In this document: positions 63,466 through 64,000 of the stretch, piece by piece | Numbering within the stretch: position 1 is the stretch's first letter | Layout of the letters: each line of letters opens with the position of its first letter | Assembly (NCBI GenBank): GCA_050011775.1 | Contig: JBEKIL010000005.1 | Span: 62,001-126,000 of the forward strand | DNA length: 64,000 nucleotides | Direction: 5' to 3' | Origin: CAVZMI01 sp050011775 | Lineage (GTDB): Bacteria; Bacteroidota; Ignavibacteria; UBA10030; CAVZMI01 | The notes under the pieces: generated by a model | What the model was told of the DNA's origin: nothing | What the model saw: only the letters and a program-made list of their open reading frames with translations | Databases searched by the model: none | Program-made: the position numbers and the translations under genes

Positions 63466-63534
63466 GCCCTAACCAGGCGCTACACCCGCCGCAGGCGGGC
63501 AAGAGCTGACGGAATGAGCCCGCCTACGTTAAAC
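63466..63534 (+). repeat. attC-like recombination site (69 bases)
   Basis: GCCCTAAC (63466-63473) followed by CAGGCGCT forms the R''/L'' side. GAGCCCGCCTAC then GTTAAAC (63528-63534, exact GTTRRRY) forms the L'/R' side. The reverse complement of the right side, GTTTAACGTAGGCGGGCT, aligns with CCTAACC-AGGCG-CT on the left, with the unpaired bases expected of attC. The middle carries CCCGCC/GGCGGG. Length and position just after a gene are typical. Confidence 0.6.
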
Positions 63535-63730
63535 AGCAAACTTCCGCCTTCGTTTCACTCCGGCGGACGAGTCGGCGGGCAGGCTCACTGCAAAATTCAT
63601 GGCGAGCAGAGGTTTAGTGCAGATTTGAAAGTCATCAGCATGAACTATAGAAATAGAAACACGCTACGCATGTTACAGTTATGGGGCTCCGCCTGTTGGG
63701 TGCATGTTGCAAATTTGTAGTGCCGCAGCT

Positions 63731-63839
63731 TAGCGCCGGTCCGTTAGGCAACAAACATCAACGAACCACGAGCCGTTTTGCGGGCTTTTCCTTTTGTGCC
63801 ACAAAACGCTATCTAAATAGAACTTTGCCTGCGCATAAC
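63731..63839 (+). repeat. Further attC-like cores
   Basis: TAGCGCCGG (63731-63739) followed by GTTAGGC (63743-63749, exact GTTRRRY) is a good right half. GCATAAC (63833-63839) followed by GAACGGC is a typical left core of the next site. The stretch 63535-63730 has no gene and may be a non-coding cassette. Confidence 0.45.
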
Positions 63840-63948
63840 GAACGGCAAAACGACCCGCCAGAAGATAAAGCACGGCGGGCAGGCGCTTCCGCCAAAAGAT
63901 TCCGCCAGACCCTAAAGGGCCGTAAAGAACACGGAAACGGCGGACGCA

Positions 63949-64000
63949 CATCCCACTGAATAGAGTGGGACGAAAGAGATCGAAACGCGACAGCATGGCG
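63949..64000 (+). repeat. Palindromic repeat shared with 13.6 kb
   Basis: CATCCCACTGAATAGAGTGGGACG followed closely by CGAAACGC and CAGCATGG matches, base for base at most positions, the element at 13656-13713 (ATCCCACTGGACAGCGTGGG, ACG, CGAAACGC, AACATGG). Both contain CCCACT/AGTGGG-type arms. The two copies lie in the two attC-like zones, 50 kb apart. Confidence 0.6.

Overview
The window reads as chromosome from a Gram-negative bacterium of the Fibrobacterota-Chlorobiota-Bacteroidota (FCB) group, most like Ignavibacteria, KSB1 or Calditrichota relatives. The reasons are C-terminal sorting domains with the NYPNPFNP signature (31.4 kb, 34.9 kb), a GWxTD-domain protein, DUF4412 and DUF4783 proteins, a PorV/PorQ-like barrel and many secreted fibronectin-type proteins. 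Lineage is inferred from gene content only; there is no rRNA gene here.

Layout. 1-2 kb: truncated 8-helix membrane sensor, TPR membrane protein, tRNA-Arg(CCG). 2.4-9.8 kb: plus-strand run of a 1350-residue secreted protein, a secreted zinc phospholipase C-like protein and a fibronectin-type protein, then a cluster of short palindromes. 10.4-12.5 kb: acyl-CoA dehydrogenase and a FabL-like reductase. 12.6-14.7 kb: small unknown genes separated by integron attC-like sites, then a TPR protein. 16.2-30.3 kb: a long minus-strand series (aspartate carbamoyltransferase remnant, carbamate kinase, ornithine carbamoyltransferase, COG2403-type P-loop protein, glmS, pgeF, a trans-sulfuration enzyme, a 1310-residue histidine kinase, then envelope proteins). 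30.5-35.2 kb: two sorting-domain proteins, one an M6-type metalloprotease. 35.2-38.2 kb: pyrR-pyrB-pyrC behind a PyrR attenuator. 38.3-41.6 kb: glycosyltransferase, GWxTD protein, YjbQ, response regulator. 41.6-42.4 kb: candidate structured RNA, 22-residue membrane peptide and terminator. 42.4-50.8 kb: a second giant secreted protein with its own fibronectin-type partner. 52.1-53.2 kb: tandem tRNA-Asp copies, three of them broken by palindromes, interleaved with GIY-YIG nuclease genes. 53.2-61 kb: MBL hydrolase, LysM transglycosylase, mnmA, a GxxExxY gene between inverted repeats, and two outer-membrane barrel proteins. 61-64 kb: a second attC-like cassette zone holding a GC-rich 4Fe-4S membrane protein.

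The steady parts are housekeeping: pyrimidine synthesis, carbamoyl-phosphate metabolism, hexosamine supply, tRNA thiolation, envelope upkeep. The accessory parts are of three kinds: paired giant secreted protein and fibronectin-type protein; cassette zones without an integrase; and small palindromic or inverted-repeat elements. The best candidates for something undescribed are the tRNA-Asp/GIY-YIG/palindrome locus (52.1-53.2 kb), the structured RNA with microprotein (41.7-42.1 kb), the inverted-repeat GxxExxY unit (57.7-58.2 kb) and the cassette zones.
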